Translations under genes and position numbers: made by a program
Part shown: one piece after another, positions 20,834 to 29,853 of the stretch
How the letters are laid out: each line of letters starts with the position of its first letter
How positions within the stretch are numbered: position 1 is the stretch's first letter
Assembly (NCBI RefSeq): GCF_022836495.1
Contig: NZ_BQXM01000044.1
Span: 1-36,749, forward strand
Length of the DNA stretch: 36,749 nucleotides
Reading direction: 5' to 3'
Origin: Desulforhabdus sp. TSK
GTDB lineage: Bacteria; Desulfobacterota; Syntrophobacteria; Syntrophobacterales; Syntrophobacteraceae
Notes under the pieces: generated by a model
Seen by the model: the letters and a program-made list of their open reading frames with translations, nothing else
Databases searched by the model: none
What the model was told of the DNA's origin: nothing

Positions 20834-21712
20834 ATGTTTAAAAGAACATTTTTTGTAATGCTCACAGCTGGATGGTTCCTTTTTATGGGAGAATGCTCTT
20901 TCGCACAAGAGGTTTTTGCCGCCGAAGTCACTCTAATGTGGGATGCAAACAGTCCGGAAGAGGGGGTGACGGAATACAGGATCTTTTACGGCACTTCGAG
21001 CAGGTATGCCCCTTCGAGCAATGGCTACACCTTCACTTATCCCCCACCAAATGAGAAGCTCTCCGACACCCAATGTACTATCCACATCGAGGACCCAGAG
21101 ATCGACAGAACATATTACTTTGCTGTCAAGGCATTCGACGATGCAGGGAATTCCAGCGACTACTCCAACGAAGCATCCACGATAATTCCAGCTGGGTTAT
21201 CCATTCCTACGCAAGATCCACTGACCTACATTAACGCTATTTATAATGCCGGCATAACGGAGGCTCCACCTAATAATTTCAATCCGGATAAATTAGTCAA
21301 TCGTGGAGATATAGCCATATTTATTTCGAGATCCATGTTTACTAATAATTTCAGTTACACTGATACACCATATTTCTCCGATGTACCTCCAGACCATTAC
21401 GCCTTTAAATATATTCAGAAATTCAAGGATGTAGGAATTACACAATCAAAAGACATATATAATCCAAGTCAGTTCGTTAACAGAGCAGATATTGCCATAT
21501 TTATCACGAGAGCCTTATTCAGTGAAAACTTCACTTATACTGCTACACCATATTTCTCCGATGTTCCTCCCACCCATTATGCCTTTAAATATGTTCAGAA
21601 ATTCAAGGACATAGGAATCACCGGGGCTGAAGGGGCTTTTAATCCGGATAATCTTGTTTTAAGAGTAGATATGGCTATTTTTATCGCCAGAGCCTTTTTG
21701 GGGATGCAATGA
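20834..21712 (+). CDS. Secreted FN3 protein with three SLH-like repeats
   Basis: From ATG 20834 the 292-residue protein has a signal peptide (FKRTFFVMLTAGWFLFMGEC, cleavage after the alanines). A fibronectin type III-like domain (about 30-120) is next: VTLMWDANSPEEGVTEYRIF and YYFAVKAFDDAGNSSDYSNE. Then come three repeats of ~55 residues, each with a YFSDVP..HYAFKYIQKFKD..GIT block and an NRADIAIFITRALF block, as in S-layer homology domains. SLH repeats usually bind cell-wall polymers in Gram-positive bacteria; in Gram-negative bacteria they are less defined. Lower GC than the neighbours hints at transfer. No anchoring or sorting motif is visible. Confidence 0.75.
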   Translation: MFKRTFFVMLTAGWFLFMGECSFAQEVFAAEVTLMWDANSPEEGVTEYRIFYGTSSRYAPSSNGYTFTYPPPNEKLSDTQCTIHIEDPEIDRTYYFAVKAFDDAGNSSDYSNEASTIIPAGLSIPTQDPLTYINAIYNAGITEAPPNNFNPDKLVNRGDIAIFISRSMFTNNFSYTDTPYFSDVPPDHYAFKYIQKFKDVGITQSKDIYNPSQFVNRADIAIFITRALFSENFTYTATPYFSDVPPTHYAFKYVQKFKDIGITGAEGAFNPDNLVLRVDMAIFIARAFLGMQ

Positions 21713-21839
21713 AATAATCGGGGGATGCTCACGTATAATTGAATAAATAATAATAACCTATACTTATAATTAAATAACCTGAGTGATGCACCGGAGCGAC
21801 AGTGGGAATCTTTCATGCCTATGAAAATGTTGAAGGCTA

Positions 21840-21973
21840 CCCCCTGAGCGTAATGTTGTTGACTTAAGGTCGCCCCGGTGAAAACCGGGGTCCAGAAAGT
21901 CTTTCTTTTCCTGGCTTCCGGCTTTTGCCGGAATGACAAAAGTTGTTGAGTCAAAAATATTGCCCCCTGAGCG
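21840..21973. repeat. MITE-like element flanked by 11-bp direct repeats
   Basis: CCCCCTGAGCG occurs at 21840-21850 and again at 21963-21973. Between the copies lies a palindrome-rich stretch: CCCCGG-TGAAAA-CCGGGG near 21873, and CCGGCTTTTGCCGG near 21925 ending in AATGAC. GTTGTTGACTT near the left end and an imperfect inverse (GAGTCAA) near the right end look like weak terminal repeats. The arrangement fits a short non-coding insertion with target duplication. Confidence 0.5.
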
Positions 21974-22011
21974 CATACGAGACCGTCGCCCAGGGAGAAT
22001 TGGAATAGCAA

Positions 22012-22509
22012 ATGACTGACGAGACTCGCAAGAATTTGACGGAGGCCTTCATTGGGGAGGCCAAGGCGTTTTTCCGCCTTCGGGCCTTCGCGAAGAAGGC
22101 TCAGGAGGAAGGCTACCCTCAAATAGCTGCACTTTTTCGTGCCATCGCAACAGCTGAGCAGGCTCACGCCGACCAGCACTTCGCTCTGCTGGAGAAGGTA
22201 AAGAGTACGGAGGAGAATCTGAAGTACAGCTTTGAAAAGGAGACCTTCGTCAACGAGGTGGCTTATCCGGAATTCCTACGCCAGGCGTGGGCGGATGAAG
22301 ATCGGCACGCCGTCTGGGCCTTTACCTCAGCACGCAACGCCGAGGAACGTCACGGCAACCTGTATAAGGCTGCTCTGGCCAACATGTTAACGGATCGCGA
22401 AGCAGTCTATTACGTGTGCTCCTACTGCGGCTGGGTGGAAGAATCGGCCTGCCCGGAAAAATGTCCCAATTGCCAAAGACCTGCTGAGTTTTTCATCCGC
22501 GTGGCTTGA
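22012..22509 (+). CDS. Rubrerythrin
   Basis: The 165-residue protein has a four-helix diiron domain with the needed carboxylates (IGEAKAFFRLRAFAKKAQEE, AEQAHADQHF, and EERHGNLYKAAL). A C-terminal rubredoxin-like domain follows, YVCSYCGWVEESACPEKCPN, with Cys pairs that bind one iron. Rubrerythrin reduces hydrogen peroxide in anaerobes. Helix order is the usual one and the size is slightly short. A convergent hairpin follows at 22684. Confidence 0.9.
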   Translation: MTDETRKNLTEAFIGEAKAFFRLRAFAKKAQEEGYPQIAALFRAIATAEQAHADQHFALLEKVKSTEENLKYSFEKETFVNEVAYPEFLRQAWADEDRHAVWAFTSARNAEERHGNLYKAALANMLTDREAVYYVCSYCGWVEESACPEKCPNCQRPAEFFIRVA

Positions 22510-22683
22510 GGCTGCCCGAGGAAGTCAGGCTTCCGATCTCCAGTGCCCGCCCTCCCGAGAATCCTTACTTTCTGAGGCAAAGGACGAACGATCGCGATCC
22601 GCCCGTCCGCTCCCATTATCATCCCTGCAGGGTTGCTGCGAAAATCCCCCCATCCCCTTTCGAATTCCTGAAGAAAGAGGCCT

Positions 22684-22718
22684 TGTAATTCCCCCTTTGG
22701 GCAAAAGGGGGAATTACA
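22684..22718. terminator. Bidirectional hairpin between convergent genes
   Basis: TGTAATTCCCCCTTT (22684-22698) and AAAGGGGGAATTACA (22704-22718) are perfectly complementary around a GGGCA loop. It lies just past the end of the glutamate synthase gene (minus) and after rubrerythrin (plus). There is no run of T after either arm, so it may be a repeat rather than a strict rho-independent terminator. Confidence 0.5.
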
Positions 22719-22722
22719 TGTA

Positions 22723-25059
22723 TCAATCCAGGGGATCGTTTTCCACCAGGTCCCAGATGCCGCACGGGCAGGCCCCTCCGCAGAAGCCGCACCCGATACA
22801 CCGATCGGGCGCCACCACCATTTCGAACCCATCCCGCGAGCTCGGAGCTTCTTTACGCGAGATGGCCGTCTGGGGACAGATGGCCACGCATATACCGCAG
22901 TCGCGGCACGCTCCGCACGACGAGCACTGGGATGCGCAACTGTTCACTCCATCGAAGCTCAGGAGGCGGGGATCGAAATATTCCAGCTTGACCCTCGCGT
23001 AGGGGATCATCTGCCGCGCATCTCCCTTGGGGCGCTTGCCTTCCAGGATTTCAGCGATGTACTGAGCCGTTTTGCGGCCCGCCCCGATGGCATCGGTGAG
23101 CAGTCCCTGCTTTACGGCGTCGCCGATGGCAAAAACCTGGGGGTCTGTCGTCTGGTTGATTTCATTAACCTTGATGAATCCACGCTCCACCCGGACGTCT
23201 TCCGGGAGGAAGCTCAAATCCGGCACGTCACCGATGGAAATGATGACCGTATCGGCGGGAATCACTTCCCCCGTATTCAATTCCAGTCCCTCTTCCGTCA
23301 CGGCTTTGCTGAAGCAGGGATAGCGGAACTTGGCCCCGATGGCCTCGGCCGCCATACGCTCCTTGCCGAAAGACAGGGGGGGCTGAATGTCCACGAGCGT
23401 GATGTCCTCGGCTCCCAGGCGGTGAGCTTCCGTGGCCACATCGCATCCCACGTTCCCCGCACCGATGATGACGACTTTTTTGCCCACCTGCGCCTGCTCC
23501 GACTTGGCCTGACGCAGGAAGTCCAGGGCCGGAATCAAACGTTCCTTGCCGGGCAGGGGAATGACCCGGGGCTGCTGCGCCCCCACGGCGATGACGATGA
23601 AGTCGTAATCGGCCTTCAGCCCCTCCAGGTCCTTCTGAGTCAGCCGCTGCTGCAGATGGACATGGGGAAGCACCTGGCGGATGCGCTCCAGTTCTGCATC
23701 CAGGACCTCCCGGGGAATGCGTGATCCCGGGATGACAGCGGAAATCTTACCGCCGAGCTTTTCGCTCATGTCGTAAATGACCGCTTCATGCCCCTTCTGA
23801 CGGAGCTGCCAGGCTACGGAAATGCCCGCAGGCCCCCCGCCGATGATGGCCATGCGCTTCCCTGAAAGGGGAGGAAGCTCGGGCAGCTTTGCCTTCACAC
23901 TGGCTTTTCCCAATTGAGTGACGTCCACGGAAGGCATGAGCACCGTCTGGCGCGTGCAGGACTGCATACAGATGTTGGGGCAGAGGTATCCGCACACCGT
24001 GGCGGGAAACGGGGTATAACTGAGGGCCAGGTCCACGGCCTCGTCCACACGGCCCTCGCGCACGAGACGCCAGCGCTCCTGCACGGGAATGCCCGTAGGG
24101 CAGCTCGCTTCACAGGGAGCCGCATACTTGCGGTTTTCCCAGACGGGGACGTAGCGCCGTAGTTCCGCGTGAGTGATGATGGGGATGGGGCTCCGGTCCA
24201 GATCGGTCAAATCTCCGATCAATCCTCCCTTGCCCAGCTCCTGGTCCCAAACGTTCCTGCGAAATTCGGACATGGCGCTTCTGGGTTTGGAAAATTTCTC
24301 CTGGGCGCTTCGGGCCGCTATGAGCTGCCAGTCCGTACGCTGCGAAAGCTCGGCCAGGAGGTTGCTGCGCCCGATGGCTTCGAGATACGTTTCGAGGTTT
24401 TTGACCAGCCACTCCCAATCTTCATCGGAAAGGGGGATCATCTTGGCATCGGCCTGGCTGTATCCCTTGATGGGACCGCGAAAGTAGATTCTACCGCCCA
24501 CCATTCCCACGCAGGGACGATATCCGAGAACGTTTTCCGGCACCTGCGGGTTGTATCCGCATACCACGGCGATCCCGCCCGCCATGAACTCGGCAAAGTA
24601 ATCGCCCACCGAACCCAGTACCCAGAGCTCCGGCGGTTCGAAGCGCGGGTTCCGTTTGGTCATGGTCATGCCCCGGGCGCCGATGTTTCCCGCCACAAAA
24701 ACCTTTCCCTGGGCCATGCCGTTGGCCGCACCGTTGCCGGCATTGCCGTGGACGATGATATCGGCGCCGGCATTCAACCATCCCACGTCGTCCGAACCGG
24801 GTCCCTCCAGTTCGATGAGCGTGTTGGGAAATCCCAGGGACCCCACCCGCTGCCCGGAAGAACCTTTGATCCTGACGTAAACCTTTTCCTCACCGGCCTT
24901 CCATAGCCGCCCGCCGATGCCGTGCTGCCCGTAGGCCTCCACCTCCAGATTCCGGCGTCCTTCCGCCACCGCCTTCTGAATGCGCTCTTCCAGGATGCGC
25001 GATTCAATGCGATGGCCGTCTTCCATGCCGGAAATCCGAAAAACTCGCTGACTGTCCAT
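22723..25059 (-). CDS. Glutamate synthase: GXGXG domain fused to GltD-like oxidoreductase and ferredoxins
   Basis: Start at ATG 25059 (GGAGAA upstream) gives 778 residues. Residues ~35-250 are the GXGXG domain of large-subunit glutamate synthase (VGWLNAGADIIVHGNAGNGA, GMTMTKRNP). Residues ~300-690 are GltD-like: a cysteine cluster (CEASCPTGIPVQ, CGYLCPNICMQSC), an FAD site (IIGGGPAGISVAWQLRQKG) and an NAD(P) site (IIGAGNVGCDVATEAH). The C-terminus has two 4Fe-4S ferredoxin motifs (CGACRDCGICVAICP, CIGCGFCGGACPCG). It passes electrons to the FMN subunit encoded just upstream. A fusion of the GXGXG and GltD parts is unusual compared with the standard GltBD. Confidence 0.85.
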   Translation of the reverse strand: MDSQRVFRISGMEDGHRIESRILEERIQKAVAEGRRNLEVEAYGQHGIGGRLWKAGEEKVYVRIKGSSGQRVGSLGFPNTLIELEGPGSDDVGWLNAGADIIVHGNAGNGAANGMAQGKVFVAGNIGARGMTMTKRNPRFEPPELWVLGSVGDYFAEFMAGGIAVVCGYNPQVPENVLGYRPCVGMVGGRIYFRGPIKGYSQADAKMIPLSDEDWEWLVKNLETYLEAIGRSNLLAELSQRTDWQLIAARSAQEKFSKPRSAMSEFRRNVWDQELGKGGLIGDLTDLDRSPIPIITHAELRRYVPVWENRKYAAPCEASCPTGIPVQERWRLVREGRVDEAVDLALSYTPFPATVCGYLCPNICMQSCTRQTVLMPSVDVTQLGKASVKAKLPELPPLSGKRMAIIGGGPAGISVAWQLRQKGHEAVIYDMSEKLGGKISAVIPGSRIPREVLDAELERIRQVLPHVHLQQRLTQKDLEGLKADYDFIVIAVGAQQPRVIPLPGKERLIPALDFLRQAKSEQAQVGKKVVIIGAGNVGCDVATEAHRLGAEDITLVDIQPPLSFGKERMAAEAIGAKFRYPCFSKAVTEEGLELNTGEVIPADTVIISIGDVPDLSFLPEDVRVERGFIKVNEINQTTDPQVFAIGDAVKQGLLTDAIGAGRKTAQYIAEILEGKRPKGDARQMIPYARVKLEYFDPRLLSFDGVNSCASQCSSCGACRDCGICVAICPQTAISRKEAPSSRDGFEMVVAPDRCIGCGFCGGACPCGIWDLVENDPLD

Positions 25060-25146
25060 AAGAAATTCTCCATATCCACTGGCAGCCCATGCCTTCACGG
25101 TTCCCAGGGGTCCCCCCATGGCGAACCGTCAGCCATGCGCTGTGGG

Positions 25147-26808
25147 CTACACCACGTAACTGATCTGAAGACGATCGGCTGCAGCCTTATCGCTGATCGC
25201 CAAAGCGTCGGACATTCCAATGGGAAGCGAAGTCGAGCGGCCCAGCGGCGCCATGATCTTCTTGAGCTCCACATCGAAGCTGACGAACACATCCACCACG
25301 CGCTCGGCCACTTTTTCGGGATCCAACCGGCGATACAGCCGCGGATCCTGGGAAGTGATGCCCTTGGGGCAGAGGCCGATGTTGCAGATATTGCACCGGT
25401 CGGCTTCCGAGCCCACACATCCGGCGGCCGCCTGCATGATGTATTTGCCCGACTGAACCGCACTGGCACCCAGCATGATGAGGGCCGCGGCGTTGGCCGC
25501 CAGTTTCCCGTTCTTGCCGATGCCCCCGCCGGCGATGAGGGGAATTTCATTCTGCTTGCCCAGCTTGACCAGGTTCAGGTAGCAGTCGCGAATGCTGCTG
25601 GCGATGGGATGCCCCATGTGGTCCATGGACACCGTGTACGCGGCTCCCGTTCCTCCGTCCTCACCGTCGATCCCCAGCCCCGCGGCATAGGGATTTCGCG
25701 TCAGGTTGTTCAAAACCGCAAGAGATGTGGAACTGGCGGAAATCTTGGGGTAGACGGGCACTCTGAAGCCCCAGGCCATGTACATGGACTGGATCATTTT
25801 GGCCACGGATTCCTCGATGGAATACTGGGTCTGGTGGGTGGGAGGACTCGGCAGGCTGACGCGCGGCGGAACACCGCGGATGGCCGCAATGAGCTTGTTC
25901 ACCTTGTACCACATGAGCAATCCGCCGTCGCCCGGCTTGGCCCCCTGGCCGTACTTGATTTCGATGGCGCAGGGGTCTTCCTTCATCTCAGGCAGGGCGT
26001 GGATGATTTCGTCCCAGCCGAAGTAACCGCTGGCGATTTGCAGGATGACATATTTGAGGAACCGGGAACGCAGGAGACGCGGGGGGCACCCCCCTTCCCC
26101 GGTGGCCATTCGGACGGGCATGCCCATCTCCTCGTTGAGATAGGCCACTCCCATCTGGAGCCCTTCCCACATGTTTGGGGAGAGCGCCCCGAAGGACATG
26201 CTCCCGATCATCAGGGGGTAGACTTCCCGTACAGGGGGAATCCACCCCTGCTGCTGATAGAGCTTGAGGTTTTCTTCGGGCGGCAGAATCCTCCCCAGCA
26301 GCGTGCGCAGTTCAAATTCGTGACGTCCCGCATCCAGGGCGGGGTCCGTCAGCATGGAGATACGCGTGAACTTGATGCGATCCAGGACGCCGCCCTGGGC
26401 TGTGTCGGGGACATTCCTGCGGCCGCCTCGGTTTCGGGGCTGTCCACCCCGGTTGAGGTGAAAGCGGAACTTGTCCATCTCGTCGGAACGCACCGGCATG
26501 ATGCAGTCGTTGGGGCAGACGAGGGAACAGGTGGCACATCCCACACAGGCGTAGGCGGGGTCCGTTCTCTGGCGAACGCCGTGGTAGACTTCATACACGT
26601 TGGAAGGAGCGGTTTTGTTGAGTCCGATCTCCCCCAGCGCGGGAATTTGCAGGGACCTCTTCCTGTGGACGCCCAGCTCGATGGCATGGACGGGGCAGAC
26701 TGCCGTGCAGCGACCACACAGTGTGCACTTATCCTTTTGCCAGTGGATCTGCCAGGGCAGGTCCTTGACACTCAGTGTGGAAGGGGTAATGGCTCCATTT
26801 GATTGCAT
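25147..26808 (-). CDS. Glutamate synthase FMN-domain subunit with ferredoxin
   Basis: The 553-residue protein starts at ATG 26808 behind AGGAGG. An N-terminal pair of 4Fe-4S motifs (CTLCGRCTAVCP, CVGCATCSLVCPND) is followed by the glutamate synthase central domain: MIGSMSFGALSPNMWEGL, MATGEGGCPP, IEIKYGQGAKPGDGG and GIDGEDGGTGAAYT for FMN and 2-oxoglutarate, and CNICNIGLCPKGI for the 3Fe-4S cluster. This is the archaeal-type GltB core. It makes glutamate from 2-oxoglutarate and ammonia. Its start lies inside the end of the glutaminase gene. Confidence 0.9.
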   Translation of the reverse strand: MQSNGAITPSTLSVKDLPWQIHWQKDKCTLCGRCTAVCPVHAIELGVHRKRSLQIPALGEIGLNKTAPSNVYEVYHGVRQRTDPAYACVGCATCSLVCPNDCIMPVRSDEMDKFRFHLNRGGQPRNRGGRRNVPDTAQGGVLDRIKFTRISMLTDPALDAGRHEFELRTLLGRILPPEENLKLYQQQGWIPPVREVYPLMIGSMSFGALSPNMWEGLQMGVAYLNEEMGMPVRMATGEGGCPPRLLRSRFLKYVILQIASGYFGWDEIIHALPEMKEDPCAIEIKYGQGAKPGDGGLLMWYKVNKLIAAIRGVPPRVSLPSPPTHQTQYSIEESVAKMIQSMYMAWGFRVPVYPKISASSTSLAVLNNLTRNPYAAGLGIDGEDGGTGAAYTVSMDHMGHPIASSIRDCYLNLVKLGKQNEIPLIAGGGIGKNGKLAANAAALIMLGASAVQSGKYIMQAAAGCVGSEADRCNICNIGLCPKGITSQDPRLYRRLDPEKVAERVVDVFVSFDVELKKIMAPLGRSTSLPIGMSDALAISDKAAADRLQISYVV

Positions 26809-27902
26809 ATTTTAACCTCCTGACGATCAGGGCGCACAATGACGGTATCCAGGTGCATGGGTTGGAAGTCTTTGCTCTTGTCACGATCGGGGATTGCGGC
26901 ATCCAGTCCGCAAATTTCCGAAGAGAAGGCGAAGAGGCCTTCTCTTCCCCCCACCACGCCGGGGCGCAGCTTTTTGCGGTCCTGGACCATAAACACCGTC
27001 TTGTCCGGAAGACATCCGATGACGCAATTGGGACCGTCAATGATGAGACGTCGGCAGGAATGTTTCAACTGCTTCAGCAACCCGCCGTCGGGATGCTGAT
27101 CCAGGTCGGCGTCCTGAAGGGGCGTGATGATGTGCTTGTAAGCTTCCAGCCCCAACCCCAGCCGATTCAGGGTGAAGTGGAGAATGTGGGTAAAAACCTC
27201 CGAGTCGGAATTGTAGCCGATGTACCCGGGAAACCCTCGGGACGAGAGAAATTCCCTGATGGGGACGAAAGCCGTATTTTCGCCGTTGGTCATGGAGGCG
27301 ATGCCCTGAATGAAGAAGGGATGGCAGGCATAAAGGTTGATGGCATAATTGGTGTTTTGCCTTCCCTGGGCCATGATGACACGGGCCTGCAGCTCCTCGC
27401 GGTCCAGGCGGAGAAACTCCGCAACGGTGAGGGGATCCCCCAGCTCCTTCAGCATGATGGAGTCGGGCCAGAAGCTGTAGACGATCATGTCCTGCTTCTC
27501 GTCCCCCATCTGCCGGAGCTGGATGCGGATCATCATGAGCCGATAGTTCAGCTCATCCTGGCTCAAACCTTCCCAGGTCTCAGGATATTCATAAGCGCGG
27601 ATCAGGTACATGTCGCGCTTGGGCACGCCAGGCGGTGGATTTTTGGGAATCTTGATGGACAGTTTGTATTTGGTCATGAAACCGATGTTGATCATGAACT
27701 GATCCAGGCGCTTCAATCCCTCATTGGTGAAAATCCCCGAAAGGATGGGCGCGCCCTTGAGCTCCTCGAAGGGGCCACCCAAATCACTCAAGTAAAGGCC
27801 GACGCCCGAACCGTCATGTCCCTCACGCATGACATCCAGGGCTTGAATCGCCATGATGGGGGACCGAGGCTCCTCACTGGTCACTGCGAATAAACGACAC
27901 AT
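26772..27902 (-). CDS. Glutamate synthase glutaminase subunit (class II)
   Basis: Start at ATG 27902 places Cys2 as the N-terminal nucleophile (MCRLFAV) after Met removal; the frame extends eight codons farther upstream but that would bury the Cys. The 376-residue class II glutamine amidotransferase releases ammonia from glutamine. DVMREGHDGSGVGLYLSDLG and RQNTNYAINLYACHPFFI are the binding loops. The gene runs 37 bases past the start of the FMN subunit, so their translation is tightly coupled. In GltB this domain is part of the same chain; here it is separate, as in archaea. Confidence 0.88.
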   Translation of the reverse strand: MCRLFAVTSEEPRSPIMAIQALDVMREGHDGSGVGLYLSDLGGPFEELKGAPILSGIFTNEGLKRLDQFMINIGFMTKYKLSIKIPKNPPPGVPKRDMYLIRAYEYPETWEGLSQDELNYRLMMIRIQLRQMGDEKQDMIVYSFWPDSIMLKELGDPLTVAEFLRLDREELQARVIMAQGRQNTNYAINLYACHPFFIQGIASMTNGENTAFVPIREFLSSRGFPGYIGYNSDSEVFTHILHFTLNRLGLGLEAYKHIITPLQDADLDQHPDGGLLKQLKHSCRRLIIDGPNCVIGCLPDKTVFMVQDRKKLRPGVVGGREGLFAFSSEICGLDAAIPDRDKSKDFQPMHLDTVIVRPDRQEVKICNQMEPLPLPH

Positions 27903-28160
27903 CGCACTCACTTCTCCTTTGCTCACTCAGAAACCATTTTTGCCGGCAGCGCATGGCCCATGCCTGAACGCTCATTCCTCTCGCACTCCGCCCGCACGAG
28001 GATCCTGCGAGCAGTGACCGAAACATAACACGATCATGGCGAATGCTGCATCCTTAACATTTTTCGGGGATGGAGGAAGGGATCTTCTGCAATTTCCTTC
28101 AGACTCGGACTTTTCCGCCTCCGCTTTCACCCGCACGCATCATTTTGCTTATTAGTCAGG

Positions 28161-28189
28161 ATTATATTTTATATCCAGAATCTAGTAAA
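28161..28189 (-). promoter_or_regulatory. Promoter candidate for the glutamate synthase operon
   Basis: On the minus strand TTTACT (28189-28184) and TATAAT (28166-28161) are separated by 17 bases. The -10 box is perfect; the -35 box matches about four of six. An overlapping TTGGTA/TATAAA pair lies a few bases upstream. Confidence 0.45.
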
Positions 28190-28374
28190 CTACCAAATTC
28201 ATTGGGTTGTTTGCAATGAAAATATTTTGCCGTGCCGTGAATTGGAGAACAGTCCCCCCCTTCGCCCGCGGGCGAAGCATTTCCTGAAAACAGCGCGTAC
28301 CACCCATTAAATCGTTGCAAATTACGGACGGGTTTGCTATCGGCATCTATACTTGTTGAGGATAAAAAGCTTCG

Positions 28375-28440
28375 TTTTTCTAGGAGCGGCTTCCAGCCGC
28401 GACCGGCTCACGTCGCGGCTGGAAGCCGCTCCTAGAAAAA
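28375..28440. repeat. 28-bp perfect inverted repeat (REP-like)
   Basis: Arms 28375-28402 and 28413-28440 are exact reverse complements, beginning TTTTTCTAGGAGCGGCTTCC, with a 10-base loop. AGGAGCGGCTTCCAGCCGCGAC is a dispersed extragenic palindrome motif in several proteobacterial lineages. Its T and A ends would also let it terminate transcription in either direction. Confidence 0.8.
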
Positions 28441-28540
28441 GCATGGAGCGACCTGAAAATGCAACTTCTTAACCGAAACGAGTATAAAACGTTCCTGGCG
28501 GTACAGAATTCTTCCGCACCGTCCATGGTTTCAGCAAAAC

Positions 28541-29077
28541 GTGAGTGAAATGCGGGAGTCCTCCGACACCTCACGGGCGGAGGGACTACAGGCTTTCAGG
28601 AGGCTTTCATCTTTGGATGCCATAAAAATTTACCCAAATCCGGAAAATTGGGCGACGATCATTTGCCCCAATTGCGGCAAAGAAAAGTCCATCGATGCCT
28701 CGAAATTCGTCGAACAGTTCAAGCCCGTCAAGGTAAAATGCTCCTGTGCCCATAGCTTCCTCGTCAGTTTTGAAAAGAGAAAATTCTATCGCAAAGTGGT
28801 CAAAATTCCCGGCACCTGCAAGAAGGCCCTTTCCCAGGGAAGCTCCCAGCAGATTTTTGTCGAAGATGTTTCCCGAATGGGTTTGGGGATCAGCTTCACC
28901 AGCCCCCACGGCCTTCAACCCGGCGATATCGTCAAAATCGAGTTTTCCCTCGATGACGCCAATCAATCTCCGGTCACCCTCAGCGCAGCGGTGAAACGCG
29001 TCACGGAAAGCTGGGTGGGAGTGGAATACTGTGACCCCAACATCCCAAAATCCCTGGCATTTTATCTCATGCCCTGA
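28541..29077 (+). CDS. PilZ-domain protein with N-terminal zinc ribbon
   Basis: The 178-residue frame starts at GTG 28541 or ATG 28550 (no strong ribosome site for either). An N-terminal CxxC-like cluster (IICPNCGK, then KVKCSCAH) could hold a metal. The second half is a PilZ domain (about 85-175): RKFYR gives the RxxxR motif, and VEDVSRMGLGISF gives DxSxxG, both required for cyclic-di-GMP binding. It is therefore a likely c-di-GMP receptor, probably regulating motility or surface polysaccharide. PyrF follows 35 bases downstream. Confidence 0.8.
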   Translation: MSEMRESSDTSRAEGLQAFRRLSSLDAIKIYPNPENWATIICPNCGKEKSIDASKFVEQFKPVKVKCSCAHSFLVSFEKRKFYRKVVKIPGTCKKALSQGSSQQIFVEDVSRMGLGISFTSPHGLQPGDIVKIEFSLDDANQSPVTLSAAVKRVTESWVGVEYCDPNIPKSLAFYLMP

Positions 29078-29112
29078 GCCGTGTTTCGGGGCAGGAAAGT
29101 ACGGTACAGTCG

Positions 29113-29826
29113 ATGACATTCCCCAAAGACATCGCCCTGGACAAGCGCATCATCTTTGCTCTGGACGTGGAATCTCCTCACGAGGCCCGGGAATGGGTCT
29201 TGAAGCTCGAGGATCGGCTCAAATTTTTCAAGGTGGGTTTGCAGCTCTTTCTGGCGGGCGGCTTCGAAATCATCGACTGGATCGTGAAGCGCAACCTGGA
29301 AGTGATGGTGGACCTCAAATTTTTCGATGTGCCTCAAACCGTTGCTTCGGCTGTGGCGCAGCTGAGAGATCGGGGCATTTCCCTCACGACGGTACACGGC
29401 AATGATGCGATCCTGCGGGCTGCCGCGGCAGCCAAGCACGACGTGAAGATCCTGGCCGTTACGGTACTCACCAGCCTGGATCAGGGCGATCTGCGCGACC
29501 TGGGCTTCCAATGCTCCCCGGAAGAACTGGTCCTCTCACGAGCCCGTCGGGCTTTAGAACTGGGCTGCGACGGCGTCGTTTCTTCGGGTCTCGAGGCACC
29601 CAGGCTGCGGAACGAACTGGGGGAGAAATTCCTTGTCATCGTCCCCGGCGTCCGGCCGGTCATGAATCAACAGGACGATCAGAAACGTGTCGTGGATGTG
29701 CGGCAGGCATTCCTCAATGGAGCGGATTATGTCGTCATCGGCCGCCCCATCCGCCAGGCTGCCGACCCTGCGGGATTGATCTCCGGAATGCAGGACGAAA
29801 TCCATTCGGCTCTTCTGGAACTATGA
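29113..29826 (+). CDS. pyrF: Orotidine 5'-phosphate decarboxylase
   Basis: The 237-residue protein has the OMPDC core: RIIFALDVESPHEAREWV, KVGLQLFLAGG, and the catalytic DLKFFDVPQTV with Asp-x-Lys-x-x-Asp. VTVLTSLDQGDLRDLGF and VIVPGVRPV...ADYVVIGRPI bind the phosphate. It performs the last step of UMP synthesis. The length is normal. It is probably co-transcribed with the PilZ gene; the reason is not apparent. Confidence 0.93.
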   Translation: MTFPKDIALDKRIIFALDVESPHEAREWVLKLEDRLKFFKVGLQLFLAGGFEIIDWIVKRNLEVMVDLKFFDVPQTVASAVAQLRDRGISLTTVHGNDAILRAAAAAKHDVKILAVTVLTSLDQGDLRDLGFQCSPEELVLSRARRALELGCDGVVSSGLEAPRLRNELGEKFLVIVPGVRPVMNQQDDQKRVVDVRQAFLNGADYVVIGRPIRQAADPAGLISGMQDEIHSALLEL

Positions 29827-29853
29827 AAAAGTCCCCCTGCCCCTCCCCACAAA

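Larger units (their letters stand above)
27903..28540. other. Intergenic region upstream of glutamate synthase
   Basis: About 640 bases between divergent transcripts. It contains a promoter candidate for the glutamate synthase operon at 28161-28189 and a long perfect palindrome at 28375-28440. The leader from the candidate promoter to the glutaminase start is ~250 bases, long enough for a regulatory structure, but I recognise no riboswitch. No sigma-54 promoter was seen. Confidence 0.5.

Noticed and set aside
24922-26802. 626-codon open frame on the plus strand across glutamate synthase
   Set aside because: It lies entirely opposite two well-identified genes and its translation shows none of the features of a real protein; GC-rich third positions leave such antisense frames open.
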